This document shows, in pieces, positions 54,195 to 63,026 of a stretch of 64,000 nucleotides of DNA. Position numbers and translations under genes: made by a program. Positions within the stretch are counted from its first letter, which is position 1; the number at the start of each line of letters is the position of its first letter. The DNA comes from Chitinophaga pinensis (GTDB lineage Bacteria; Bacteroidota; Bacteroidia; Chitinophagales; Chitinophagaceae), in NCBI GenBank assembly GCA_945876095.1, contig CAMCMP010000019.1, forward strand, positions 1 through 64,000, given 5' to 3'. Below the pieces are notes generated by a model that saw only the letters and a list, made by a program, of their open reading frames with translations, made no database searches and was not told the origin of the DNA.

Positions 54195-55031
54195 ATGATT
54201 AACCTTTTTCACGATTTGAGTCAGCAGTGTAGTAAAGAAACTACCGAACGATACAGTACTTCCTTTAGTAGTGCTATCAAATTATTGCACCAAGATTTGA
54301 GAGGTCCCATTTTTAATATCTATGGCTTTGTCCGCTTTGCAGATGAAATTGTAGATACTTTTCATCAATTTAACAAGGCTGAATTATTGATTGAATTTAA
54401 AAAAGATACTTACTTAGCAATCGAAAGAGGAATAAGTCTTAATCCCATCTTACATAGTTTTCAACTTACTGTAAACAAATTTAGAATTTCTCATGAATTG
54501 ATAGAAGCTTTCTTTGTGAGCATGGAAATGGATCTTGATAAAACCAGTTACAATAGTCAGGGGTATAAACAATATATTTATGGCAGTGCCGAAGTAGTTG
54601 GTCTAATGTGTCTCTATGTTTTTTGCGAAGGTGATCAAACGAGGTATGATGAACTTAAACCTGGTGCCCAATCTTTAGGGGCCGCATTTCAAAAAGTAAA
54701 TTTCCTAAGAGATGTAAAAGCAGATTATGAACAATTGAGTAGAACTTATTTTCCTGAAGTAGACTTTAATAATTTTACTCCTTCCATGAAAAAGCAAATT
54801 GAAGAGGATATTGCAATTGATTTTACTGCTGCTTATGATGCAATTTTAAATCTACCTGTTAAAGCAAGATTTGGTGTATACGTAGCTTACAAATATTATT
54901 TATCACTTTTCAAAAAAATAAAAAAGTCAAACCCAAGTAATATTTTGGAACAACGAATCCGTATTCCCAATTACGGAAAAGCATTTATTGTTGCCAAAGC
55001 AGGTCTTCGCAGCCAGTTAAATATATTATAA
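54195..55031 (+). CDS. crtB: phytoene synthase
   Basis: This 278-residue squalene/phytoene synthase family enzyme condenses two GGPP into phytoene. The first aspartate-rich motif is D50EIVD54 and the second is NFLRDVKADYE near 172-182. GPIFNIYGFVRFAD and YGSAEVVGLMCLYVF are typical. Residues around the substrate pocket match CrtB more than squalene synthase, and adjacency to crtI and idi settles the assignment. It is separated from idi by 2 bases. Confidence 0.92.
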   Translation: MINLFHDLSQQCSKETTERYSTSFSSAIKLLHQDLRGPIFNIYGFVRFADEIVDTFHQFNKAELLIEFKKDTYLAIERGISLNPILHSFQLTVNKFRISHELIEAFFVSMEMDLDKTSYNSQGYKQYIYGSAEVVGLMCLYVFCEGDQTRYDELKPGAQSLGAAFQKVNFLRDVKADYEQLSRTYFPEVDFNNFTPSMKKQIEEDIAIDFTAAYDAILNLPVKARFGVYVAYKYYLSLFKKIKKSNPSNILEQRIRIPNYGKAFIVAKAGLRSQLNIL

Positions 55032-55033
55032 GA

Positions 55034-55567
55034 ATGGACGTTATTTTAGTGAATGAACAAGATGAGCCAATAGGTAAGATGGAGAAAATTGAAGTTCATC
55101 AAAAAGGACTACTACATAGAGCTTTCAGCATATTTATTTTCAATGAAAAGGGTGAAATGCTTTTGCAAAAAAGAGCTGCTGGTAAATACCATAGTCCTGG
55201 CTTATGGACCAATGCTTGCTGCAGCCATCCTCAGCCTGGTTACGAAATTATTCCTGCTGCCACCTTTAGGTTACAAGAAGAGATGGGCTTTACTACTTCA
55301 CTCGAAAAGGCTTTTGATTTTATTTATAAGGTCAATTTCGAAAATGGATTAACTGAATATGAATTTGATCATGTATTGTTGGGTAATTACGATGGATCAA
55401 TAATACCTAATGAAGAGGAAGTGGAGGACTATCGTTATTTGACTCTTACTGAGATTAAAAATTTATTGCAATCCAATCCGTCAGATTACACTACTTGGTT
55501 CAAAATTGCTATTCCAAAACTAGAGGACTACCTTGCAAGTCAAATTGCCAATAGGATGATAATTTAA
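55034..55567 (+). CDS. idi: isopentenyl-diphosphate delta-isomerase, type 1
   Basis: This 177-residue Nudix-fold type 1 IPP isomerase interconverts IPP and DMAPP. WTNACCSHPQPG near 58-69 contains the catalytic Cys, metal-binding His and flanking residues. LLHRAFSIFIFNEKG and RLQEEMGF give the other active-site acids. Its place between crtB and a second desaturase indicates that precursor supply is co-induced with pigment synthesis. A 2-base gap after crtB implies translational coupling. Confidence 0.92.
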   Translation: MDVILVNEQDEPIGKMEKIEVHQKGLLHRAFSIFIFNEKGEMLLQKRAAGKYHSPGLWTNACCSHPQPGYEIIPAATFRLQEEMGFTTSLEKAFDFIYKVNFENGLTEYEFDHVLLGNYDGSIIPNEEEVEDYRYLTLTEIKNLLQSNPSDYTTWFKIAIPKLEDYLASQIANRMII

Positions 55568-55624
55568 TTTCTTTTCATTGATATTTAATAATTGTTAAAC
55601 AATTCGATTCAATCAATTAATAGA

Positions 55625-57103
55625 ATGCAAGATTCAAAAGCAATTGTAATTGGGACTGGGGTAGGCGGCTTGGCAATTGCAATACGCTTGGCTTTGAAAG
55701 GCTACCAATTGGATGTGTTTGAAAAAAATAGTTATCCAGGTGGAAAATTATCCGCTTTTGAAAAAGATGGATTTCGGTTTGATGCAGGTCCTTCTTTATT
55801 TACTCAGCCCCAAAACATCGAGGAATTATTTGAACTCGCCGGTGAGCCATTGGAAAAATATTTTTCTTATCAATCTGTCCCGATTGCTAATAAATATTTT
55901 TATGAAAATGGCAAACAAGTAAATGCCTATACCAATTCGGAGGATTTTGCTCAGGAAATGAAACTTCAACTAAATGAGGATCCTCAAGTAGTATTAAAAT
56001 ATTTACAGCAGTCTAAAAAACTTTATGAAAATATAGGATTACTTTTTTTAGAACACTCTCTCCATCGAGTAAAAACATGGTTCCATAGCCGAGTATTTAA
56101 AGCCTTGTCAACGGTTAAGTTACCCTACCTTTTTCAATCCCTACATCAGTATAATAGTTCAAAGTTTAGTTCTCCCGAAGCGGTACAACTTTTCAATCGA
56201 TTTGCTACTTATAATGGAAGTAGCCCATACAAAACTCCCGCCATGTTGAGTTTGATTCCTCATCTTGAACAAAATGAGGGAACCTTTTATCCAAAAGGTG
56301 GCATGATTAGTATTACGAATGCATTGTATCAATTAGCAGTTAAAAAGGGAGTTAAATTCCATTTCGACTCACCCGTACAGCGTATTATTCATGAAAATGG
56401 AAAGGTAAGCGGCGTAGAGGTAAATGAACAAGTTTATTCTGCAAAAATTATTATTAGTAACGCAGATGTTTATTTTACTTACAAAAATTTATTGTTTAAT
56501 CCAGTTCTAGCAAAAAAAGTATTGAAACAAGAGCGCAGTAGTAGTGCTGTTATTTTTTATTGGGGAATGAAAAAGAAATTCCCTCAACTTGAATTACATA
56601 ATATTTTTTTTAGCAAGGAATATAAAAACGAGTTTGAATACATATTTAAGCAGGGTAAGCTAAGTTCCGACCCAACAGTGTATATTAATATTACTTCTAA
56701 AATGCAAGCCAATCAATCACCGGAAGGAAAGGAAAACTGGTTTGTAATGGTAAACGCTCCTGCAAACTTGGGACAAAATTGGGAGGAGTTGAAAAAAATA
56801 TTGAGAGAAGATATACTACTCAAATTGAGTCGCATGTTAGGGGAAGATATCGGTGAGCTGATTGAAACAGAACATACATTGGATCCAATAATGATAGAAC
56901 AACAAACTGCTTCTTATATGGGTTCTTTGTATGGGACTAGTTCTAATTCTAAGTTGGCTGCTTTTTTAAGGCATGCTAATTTTACAAGTGCCATTAAAGG
57001 ACTGTATTTTTGTGGTGGTAGTGTGCACCCTGGCGGCGGAATTCCGCTTTGTCTAAAAAGTGCCAAAATTGTAAGTGATCTGATCAAAAAAGCGGATGCC
57101 TAA
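55625..57103 (+). CDS. crtD: CrtD-like carotenoid 3,4-desaturase
   Basis: This second CrtI-family desaturase has about 492 residues from the ATG at 55625. GTGVGGLAIA at 10-19 is the FAD loop, and FCGGSVHPGGGIPLCLKSAK is the C-terminal CrtI-family signature in the GGSVHPGGG form typical of CrtD/hydroxyneurosporene desaturases. With CruF present, the likely reaction is 3',4'-desaturation of the psi end of a 1'-hydroxy carotenoid. The upstream TTG at 55592 is an unlikely start. It overlaps nothing and is followed by a 106-base gap before cruF. Confidence 0.82.
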   Translation: MQDSKAIVIGTGVGGLAIAIRLALKGYQLDVFEKNSYPGGKLSAFEKDGFRFDAGPSLFTQPQNIEELFELAGEPLEKYFSYQSVPIANKYFYENGKQVNAYTNSEDFAQEMKLQLNEDPQVVLKYLQQSKKLYENIGLLFLEHSLHRVKTWFHSRVFKALSTVKLPYLFQSLHQYNSSKFSSPEAVQLFNRFATYNGSSPYKTPAMLSLIPHLEQNEGTFYPKGGMISITNALYQLAVKKGVKFHFDSPVQRIIHENGKVSGVEVNEQVYSAKIIISNADVYFTYKNLLFNPVLAKKVLKQERSSSAVIFYWGMKKKFPQLELHNIFFSKEYKNEFEYIFKQGKLSSDPTVYINITSKMQANQSPEGKENWFVMVNAPANLGQNWEELKKILREDILLKLSRMLGEDIGELIETEHTLDPIMIEQQTASYMGSLYGTSSNSKLAAFLRHANFTSAIKGLYFCGGSVHPGGGIPLCLKSAKIVSDLIKKADA

Positions 57104-57209
57104 TTTAGTTCAAATAGCCAACAGGGCTTGTGATTTTTTGTTAGGTAGGTTTTTCAATTGGGTTTTTAAAATAATTAATCGGGTAGTATAAGCTTTAAAT
57201 TATTTATTA

Positions 57210-57902
57210 GTGATCAACAGATTTTCAAAATATCAAATAGCTACTGGCATTGCCATTTTTTTTCATGCTATTGGGTTAGTGGGTATTCTGTTTTCTGAGA
57301 ATATTTTTTTTATTCAATCCACTCCATTTAATTTATTGTTATCTTATTTCTTATTGGTATGGACGCATCCTGAAAAAAATAAGTCATTCTATTTTTTTAT
57401 CGGCATTGTTTTTATTGTAGGATTCTTATCAGAAGTGTTAGGAGTGAATACTGGTTTATTATTTGGCGACTATCATTATTCTAAGATATTAGGCATTCAG
57501 TTATTTCAAGTACCTATTTTGATTGCTGTCAATTGGTTTATTATAATTTATTGTAGCGGCATTTGTACACATGCATTGTTGAGTAGGGTGATTCAAAGAG
57601 TGGCAAAGGATTACAATGAACCTTCTTTAAAGCTTAAAGCTTTGTCAGTAATTTTGGATGGAGCTTGTTTGGCTGTTTTATTTGACTGGCTAATGGAGCC
57701 GGTGGCAATCAAATTAGGCTTTTGGACCTGGGGTGGGGATGGGGCTATCCCGTTTTATAACTATTTCTGTTGGCTATTAATTAGTATATTTCTGTTGACT
57801 ATTTTTAATTTTTTCAACTTTAGAAAAGAGAATAAATTCGCAGTAAATTTGTTACTTATTCAGGCCTTGTTCTTTTTAATTTTACGAACCTTTTTGAAAT
57901 AA
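57210..57902 (+). CDS. cruF: CruF-like carotenoid 1',2'-hydratase
   Basis: This 230-residue membrane protein of the DUF422/CruF family has about six helices. GFLSEVLGVNTGLLFGDYHY near 69-88 is the diagnostic stretch, with the acidic residues conserved. LDWLMEPVA-like sequence (FDWLMEPVA) near 149-157 and WTWGG follow. CruF adds water across the 1',2' double bond at the open psi end of a monocyclic carotenoid such as gamma-carotene. The frame starts with GTG at 57210. It precedes crtZ by 12 bases. Confidence 0.85.
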   Translation: MINRFSKYQIATGIAIFFHAIGLVGILFSENIFFIQSTPFNLLLSYFLLVWTHPEKNKSFYFFIGIVFIVGFLSEVLGVNTGLLFGDYHYSKILGIQLFQVPILIAVNWFIIIYCSGICTHALLSRVIQRVAKDYNEPSLKLKALSVILDGACLAVLFDWLMEPVAIKLGFWTWGGDGAIPFYNYFCWLLISIFLLTIFNFFNFRKENKFAVNLLLIQALFFLILRTFLK

Positions 57903-57914
57903 AATTTTATTATT

Positions 57915-58409
57915 ATGAGCGCACTTGTTTTTATATCATTAACCCTGTTAACCTTCATTTTAATGGAAGGAATCACTTGGTTAACCCATCGGTTTGTAAT
58001 GCATGGATTTTTATGGTATCTACACGAAGATCATCACAAAAAGGGAGCTGGTTTTTTTGAAAAAAACGATGCGTTTTTCTTGATTTTTGCTATTCCCTCT
58101 TGGTTGTGCATTATGTTGGGGTTACAAAATCAAGTTTATTGGGTGGCTGCAATTGGCGCAGGTATTGCATTGTATGGTTTTGCCTATTTTGTGGTACACG
58201 AAGTGATCATCCATCAGAGATTTAAATTTTTTACTCGCAGTAATAATACCTATATCAGAACCATTCGCTGGGCACATAAAATGCATCACAAGCATTTGAA
58301 TAAGGAAGAGAGTGAAAGTTTTGGTATGCTATTGGTTGCAAAAAAGTACTGGGATAAAGTAAAAGCTGACAAAAATAGATCTGAGGAGCAGGCTCCAATT
58401 TCGATATAG
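57915..58409 (+). CDS. crtZ: beta-carotene 3-hydroxylase
   Basis: This 164-residue membrane di-iron hydroxylase of the CrtZ type has the histidine clusters HRFVMH (25-30), HEDHH (37-41), HEVIIH near 95 and HKMHHKH near 116, which hold the two irons. It hydroxylates carbon 3 of the beta-ionone ring. Helices surround the His boxes, and the length is normal for bacterial CrtZ. It lies in the carotenoid operon between cruF and crtYcd. Confidence 0.9.
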   Translation: MSALVFISLTLLTFILMEGITWLTHRFVMHGFLWYLHEDHHKKGAGFFEKNDAFFLIFAIPSWLCIMLGLQNQVYWVAAIGAGIALYGFAYFVVHEVIIHQRFKFFTRSNNTYIRTIRWAHKMHHKHLNKEESESFGMLLVAKKYWDKVKADKNRSEEQAPISI

Positions 58410-58471
58410 AGTTTAGATATTTTTTCTGATAATTCGTTTGCTTTAACTGATTAAACCCTTTGGGTATTGAT

Positions 58472-59158
58472 ATGAATTCACACCTTACTTATTTTTTAAT
58501 TCTGGGAGCTTCGATTATAGGGCCTTTCATTCTCAGCTTTGATAAAAAAGTAATGTTTTATAAAAAATGGAAATATCTTTTTCCCGCAATGGTCCTTCCT
58601 GCCTTGTTTTATGTGATCTGGGATGTCTACTTTACCTCAAAAGGTGTTTGGAGTTTTAATGAAAATTATATTACCGGTATAAAATTGGCAAACTTACCTA
58701 TCGAAGAAGTGCTGTTTTTTATTATCGTTCCTTATTGCTGTATTTTTATTTATGAATGCATACGCTGTTATTTTCCTAACCTTCAAGATAGCCAAAGGTC
58801 AAATCAAATTTTAAAGTTTATAGGAATTCTCTTGTTAGTTACTGGTATTTATTTTAATAATAAATATTATACTTCCTGGACTTTCATTTTTACTGCTATT
58901 TTTATTGCAGTTATTTACATCGCAAAAAGTTTTTTTAAAGATTTCCATTCTGCCTATTTCTTAATAGCCTACGCAATTATATTAATTCCTTTTTTGTTGG
59001 TTAATGGAATGCTTACTTCTATCCCAGTCGTTATTTATAATGACATTGAAAATTTGAGATTAAGGATTTATACTATTCCAATGGAAGATGTGTTTTATGG
59101 TATGTTGTTGGTGATGATGGATATTTCCATTTACGAAAAACTGCGAAACCGTTTGTAG
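58472..59158 (+). CDS. crtYcd: fused heterodimeric-type lycopene cyclase (CrtYcd)
   Basis: This 229-residue polytopic protein has two lycopene cyclase domains (TIGR03462-like) in tandem. The first contains LPIEEVLFFIIVPYCC (about 74-89), and the second IPMEDVFYGMLLVMM near the C-terminus. Together they make the six- to seven-helix unit that in Actinobacteria is split into CrtYc and CrtYd. It forms beta rings on lycopene. I prefer the ATG at 58472 over the TTG at 58460. It is the last gene of the carotenoid series. Confidence 0.85.
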   Translation: MNSHLTYFLILGASIIGPFILSFDKKVMFYKKWKYLFPAMVLPALFYVIWDVYFTSKGVWSFNENYITGIKLANLPIEEVLFFIIVPYCCIFIYECIRCYFPNLQDSQRSNQILKFIGILLLVTGIYFNNKYYTSWTFIFTAIFIAVIYIAKSFFKDFHSAYFLIAYAIILIPFLLVNGMLTSIPVVIYNDIENLRLRIYTIPMEDVFYGMLLVMMDISIYEKLRNRL

Positions 59159-59299
59159 GAAATACACCAAACCCTGATGATGTCTATCAGCCTCATTGTC
59201 AATTAATCAGAACATTCTTACTTTTTTACCTATACTTATTAGTCAAGTCTTTTTACCCTCTAATGAAAATCCGTTAATTTTACCCAATATAATAATATT

Positions 59300-60745
59300 A
59301 TGCAGGTAGAGATAGATGAGATTCAAAAGGTTTTCGAGCAATTCAGTAAGGAACCTATTACTCGAATTGATAGATTGCCACAGGCAGGGAGTGAGCGGCA
59401 TTATTTTCGTTTTCATACTGCTAAAAACACCTATATCGCTACTTATGGGGCTAATATAAAAGAGAATGAGACTTTCATTTATTTCTCTAACCAATTTCAG
59501 CAGCAGCAACTTTCTACTCCGCAAGTATTGTATTGTAGCGATAATAATAAAATATATTTGCAGCAAGATTTTGGCGATCTTTCTTTATTGAATCAACTAG
59601 AAGAAAACGGTTTCTCAGATCCAATCTATTTATTGTATAAAAAAAGTTTACAACAACTTGCCAAACTTCAAGTAAAAGCCGATGAGGTAATTGATTATTC
59701 AAGATGTCTTACCAATTCTGAATTTGGAAAGCAGGCGATCCTGGCGGACTTGCTTTATTTTAAATATTATTTTTTAGATGCATTGCGTCGTCCTTACGAT
59801 AAGCAAAAGCTCTTGAATGATTTTGAGGTTTTGAGTGATTTTCTTTCTCAAACAGAATATAAATATTTCATGTTCCGCGATTTTCAGAGTCGAAATATTA
59901 TGGTGACTACTGATAGTGAAGTGCATTTTATAGATTATCAAGGTGGCATGAAAGGTGCGCCACAATATGATGTTGCTTCTTTGCTATGGCAGGCCAAAGC
60001 AAATTTGCCAGACGAATGGAAACAATCATTATTAGAAGATTATATAGATACTTTCGAGAAATTAGTTAATCGGTCGGTAGATAGAGATTTATTCAGGGGT
60101 CAGTATAATGGATATGTGCTAATTAGATTGCTACAAGTATTAGGAGCATATGGTTTCCGTGGATTGTTTGAGCGCAAAGCCCATTTTTTGACTAGCATTC
60201 CCTTGGCTTTGCAAAACTTACAATGGTTTATCAATCACCATTCACTTGGAATGGCATTGCCTGAATTTACAAAGATTCTTGAGTTGTGCACAAGTGAAGA
60301 GGTGATAAAGGAATTTACTCCATTACAAGCAACAATAGATACTCCATTAATAGTTAAGGTGAATAGTTTTTCCTTTATACAAAATGGTTATCCAAAAGAT
60401 GAAACTAATAATGGTGGTGGTTTTGTTTTTGATATGAGAGGTATTTTGAATCCTGGAAGATTTGATGAATACAAACATCTTTCTGGATTGGATAAACCAG
60501 TAAAAGATTTTTTAGAACAACGTACTAAGATGCCAGATTTTTTAAATAGCGTATATAGTATGATCGATATTTCGGTTGAACAATATATTCAAAGAGACTT
60601 CGAGAATTTGGTAATTAATTTTGGATGTACTGGAGGCCAACACAGAAGTGTATATGCAGCTGAGGCAATTGCTAGACATCTAAGAAATAAGTTTAAGGTA
60701 AAAATTGAACTTACTCATCTCAATCAAAATAATTGGAAGCATTGA
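59300..60745 (+). CDS. AmgK-like sugar kinase fused to a RapZ C-terminal domain
   Basis: This 481-residue protein has two parts. Residues about 15-315 form an aminoglycoside-phosphotransferase-like kinase, with the catalytic loop FRDFQSRNI (D194, N199) and the metal-site IDYQGG (D212). Residues about 350-481 match the C-terminal domain of RapZ, with FDMRGILNPGR near 377 and FGCTGGQHRSVYAAEA near 441. In E. coli that domain senses glucosamine-6-phosphate. The following gene is MurU-like, so the kinase is probably AmgK-like (MurNAc/GlcNAc 1-kinase) in cell-wall recycling. The fusion suggests that an amino-sugar ligand controls the kinase; this is an inference. Confidence 0.8.
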   Translation: MQVEIDEIQKVFEQFSKEPITRIDRLPQAGSERHYFRFHTAKNTYIATYGANIKENETFIYFSNQFQQQQLSTPQVLYCSDNNKIYLQQDFGDLSLLNQLEENGFSDPIYLLYKKSLQQLAKLQVKADEVIDYSRCLTNSEFGKQAILADLLYFKYYFLDALRRPYDKQKLLNDFEVLSDFLSQTEYKYFMFRDFQSRNIMVTTDSEVHFIDYQGGMKGAPQYDVASLLWQAKANLPDEWKQSLLEDYIDTFEKLVNRSVDRDLFRGQYNGYVLIRLLQVLGAYGFRGLFERKAHFLTSIPLALQNLQWFINHHSLGMALPEFTKILELCTSEEVIKEFTPLQATIDTPLIVKVNSFSFIQNGYPKDETNNGGGFVFDMRGILNPGRFDEYKHLSGLDKPVKDFLEQRTKMPDFLNSVYSMIDISVEQYIQRDFENLVINFGCTGGQHRSVYAAEAIARHLRNKFKVKIELTHLNQNNWKH

Positions 60746-60777
60746 GTTGGTTAAATATTAATAAAACATTTTGAAAA

Positions 60778-61494
60778 ATGAAAGCAATCATTTATGCTGC
60801 TGGTCTTGGTACACGCTTTAAACCATGGACCGACCATTATCCCAAGGCTTTAGCGGTAGTGAATGGCAAGTCTTTATTGCAACGAAATATTGAATATCTT
60901 CAGCAATATGGCATTACCGATGTAGTTGTGAATGTACATCATTTTGCAAATCAGGTGAGAGAAGCAGTTAATGAAAACAGCGGCTGGGGAAGTAAAATAT
61001 TAATTAGTGATGAAACGGATTTGTTATTAGAAACAGGTGGGGCTTTGATGAAAGCGAAAAATCTATTGCAAGGTGATGAGCCTTTTATTTCTTTGAATGT
61101 AGACATATTGACCAATATGGATCTTGGTAAACTCATTGCTTATCATCAGCAACATCAACCATTGATCACCATGGGAATCACTTCTCGCAATTCTTCTAGG
61201 GTTTTATTGTTTGATGAAACCAATAGACTTTGTGGATGGAAAAATCAGCAGACAGGGGAGGAGAAAATCTCTATTCAAAAATTGAATTTAGTAGCCAAGG
61301 CTTATAGTTGCGTGGTAGTGTACGAGCCTAAAATATTTTCTTTGATAAAGCAGCAGGGGAAGTTTTCCATCATTGATGCGTATCTTGATCTAGCAGCTAA
61401 TCACACTATATTGGGTTATGATCATAGTGGGGATCATTTGGTAGATGTGGGAAAACCTGAAAGCGTTGCGGTGGCAGAGGCTTTATTTAAGTAA
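60778..61494 (+). CDS. murU: MurU-like sugar-1-phosphate nucleotidyltransferase
   Basis: This 238-residue nucleotidyltransferase has YAAGLGTRFKPWTDHYPKAL at 6-25 as its signature, LETGGALMKAKNLL near 85, and the metal-binding NVDILTN near 109. Its size and motifs match MurU, the MurNAc-alpha-1-phosphate uridylyltransferase that works after AmgK, rather than RmlA or GalU. It follows the kinase-RapZ fusion by 32 bases and is closed by a strong terminator. Sugar specificity rests on gene context. Confidence 0.75.
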   Translation: MKAIIYAAGLGTRFKPWTDHYPKALAVVNGKSLLQRNIEYLQQYGITDVVVNVHHFANQVREAVNENSGWGSKILISDETDLLLETGGALMKAKNLLQGDEPFISLNVDILTNMDLGKLIAYHQQHQPLITMGITSRNSSRVLLFDETNRLCGWKNQQTGEEKISIQKLNLVAKAYSCVVVYEPKIFSLIKQQGKFSIIDAYLDLAANHTILGYDHSGDHLVDVGKPESVAVAEALFK

Positions 61495-61520
61495 CAGAGA
61501 ATTGATTTTTATAAATAATA

Positions 61521-61560
61521 AAAAACCCAACTTTTCAATTTATGAGAAGTTGGGTTTTTT
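61521..61560. terminator. bidirectional rho-independent terminator
   Basis: A 16-base arm AAAAACCCAACTTTTC (61521-61536) pairs with GAGAAGTTGGGTTTTT (61544-61559), with one wobble or mismatch and a 7-base loop. A run of T follows on both strands. It lies between the convergent murU-like and efflux genes and should stop transcription from both sides. Confidence 0.9.
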
Positions 61561-61602
61561 AATCGATAATTATTTAGACCATCTTTATTGATGTTTATAA
61601 AT

Positions 61603-62961
61603 TTATTCTTTCACTTTTTCAAAAAGGTCTTTCTTTTCTACGACTTTTACTTTGTCTTTTTCTTTCAGTAATTTACTCACTACATCATAGGGACCAGAAA
61701 TTACATTGTCTCCTTCTTTTAGTCCTTCTGTAATTTCAATGTAATTAATATCTTGAATAGCAGTGCTTACTTTTACTTTTTTTACAGCACCTTCTTTGTC
61801 CACTACAAATACTACTACTTCTAGATCATCTTCTACACCGGCTGCTTTATCAGCAGTTCCTGTTTTTGTAGCTCCTGCAACCTTGGTAGTACTATCATTC
61901 AAATCACGTGTGGTAACTGCATTGATAGGAACGCTTAAAACATTCAAATGTGTTTTTGTTTGTATGTCTGCGCTAGCACTCATTCCTGGACGAAATGGGT
62001 AGGAACCTTTGGTTAACAAATCATCATAACTTTCAGGCAATAAACGAACATATACTTTATAGTTAGTGACATCGGTGCTGGTGTTTGCAAGTGCTGACTG
62101 AGTAGCTGCACCATTGTTACTGCTTGAAATTTGGGTAACCATTCCCTTGAATTTACGAGTGCTGTAGGCATCCACTGTTACGATGGCGCTATCACCTAAA
62201 TGAACTTTTGCAATATCACTTTCGCTAACGTCTACACGAATTTCAATTTTTGCCATATCAGCTATGCGAAGCATTTCGGTACCTGACATCAAGTTACTTC
62301 CAACTACTCTTTCACCCTTTTTTACATTGAGTAAACTTACTACACCATTCATTGGAGCCAATACTGCTGTTCTACCTAAATCTTTATTAGCCTTTGCAAG
62401 ATTGGATTGAGCACTTTGTACAGAGGCTTGGCCACCTTTAATACCTTGTTTGGCAGCATTGAAATTAGCTTGAGCGCTTTTAAAATTCGATTCTGAAAGA
62501 TTGAATTCATTGCGGCTGATTACTTTATCATCAAACAACTGCTTTTGCATTTTGTAAGTTTTCTCCGATTGATCTAGCTGAGCTTTGAATGCTTCTAAGG
62601 CAGCTTGTGCATTAGCTACTTGAGCCTGGCTTTGAGCTACTCCACTTGCAGCCTGGTTGGCTTGGATACTATAAATATCAGCATAAATACGAGCAATGAT
62701 CTGACCTTTCGTTACGCTGTCGCCCTCTAGAACAGTCAGTTCAGTAATTTCACCACTAATATCTGGACTTACTTTTACTTCTATTACAGGGTAAATTTTA
62801 CCACTCGCATTTACTATTTCAGTAATGGTGCGTCGCTGCACTTTTTCGGCAGTTACTTTGGTTCCTTCTTTTTTACCAAATACGCCAGCATATTTTAAGC
62901 CGCCTAAAACAGCAACCAATACTACTAGTCCAATTAAAATCAATTTTACTTTCTTGCTCAT
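61603..62961 (-). CDS. periplasmic adaptor subunit of an efflux pump (HlyD/MacA-like)
   Basis: This 452-residue membrane-fusion protein has an N-terminal membrane anchor (about 5-25). A barrel-sandwich domain has SPDISGEITELTVLEGDSV near 65 and VLAPMNGVVSLLNVKKGERV near 205. Between them is a long alpha-hairpin rich in Ala and Gln (about 95-195). A beta-barrel domain follows. Such proteins link an inner-membrane ABC or RND transporter to a TolC channel. It is the last gene of the operon, so the inner-membrane component must be encoded elsewhere, perhaps upstream of the TolC-like gene beyond the window. Confidence 0.87.
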   Translation of the reverse strand: MSKKVKLILIGLVVLVAVLGGLKYAGVFGKKEGTKVTAEKVQRRTITEIVNASGKIYPVIEVKVSPDISGEITELTVLEGDSVTKGQIIARIYADIYSIQANQAASGVAQSQAQVANAQAALEAFKAQLDQSEKTYKMQKQLFDDKVISRNEFNLSESNFKSAQANFNAAKQGIKGGQASVQSAQSNLAKANKDLGRTAVLAPMNGVVSLLNVKKGERVVGSNLMSGTEMLRIADMAKIEIRVDVSESDIAKVHLGDSAIVTVDAYSTRKFKGMVTQISSSNNGAATQSALANTSTDVTNYKVYVRLLPESYDDLLTKGSYPFRPGMSASADIQTKTHLNVLSVPINAVTTRDLNDSTTKVAGATKTGTADKAAGVEDDLEVVVFVVDKEGAVKKVKVSTAIQDINYIEITEGLKEGDNVISGPYDVVSKLLKEKDKVKVVEKKDLFEKVKE

Positions 62962-62990
62962 ATATTGAATCTTTATTTCTTTTTAATATT

Positions 62991-63021
62991 CCGGTGAGTC
63001 ACCCCTGTCCGGTGAGTCACC
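62991..63021. repeat. tandem pair of palindromic CCGGTGAGTCACC motifs
   Basis: CCGGTGAGTCACC occurs at 62991-63003 and again at 63009-63021, 18 bases apart. Each contains the palindrome GGTGA-G-TCACC. They lie between the TolC-like and adaptor genes of one operon. Confidence 0.7.
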
Positions 63022-63026
63022 GCCTT

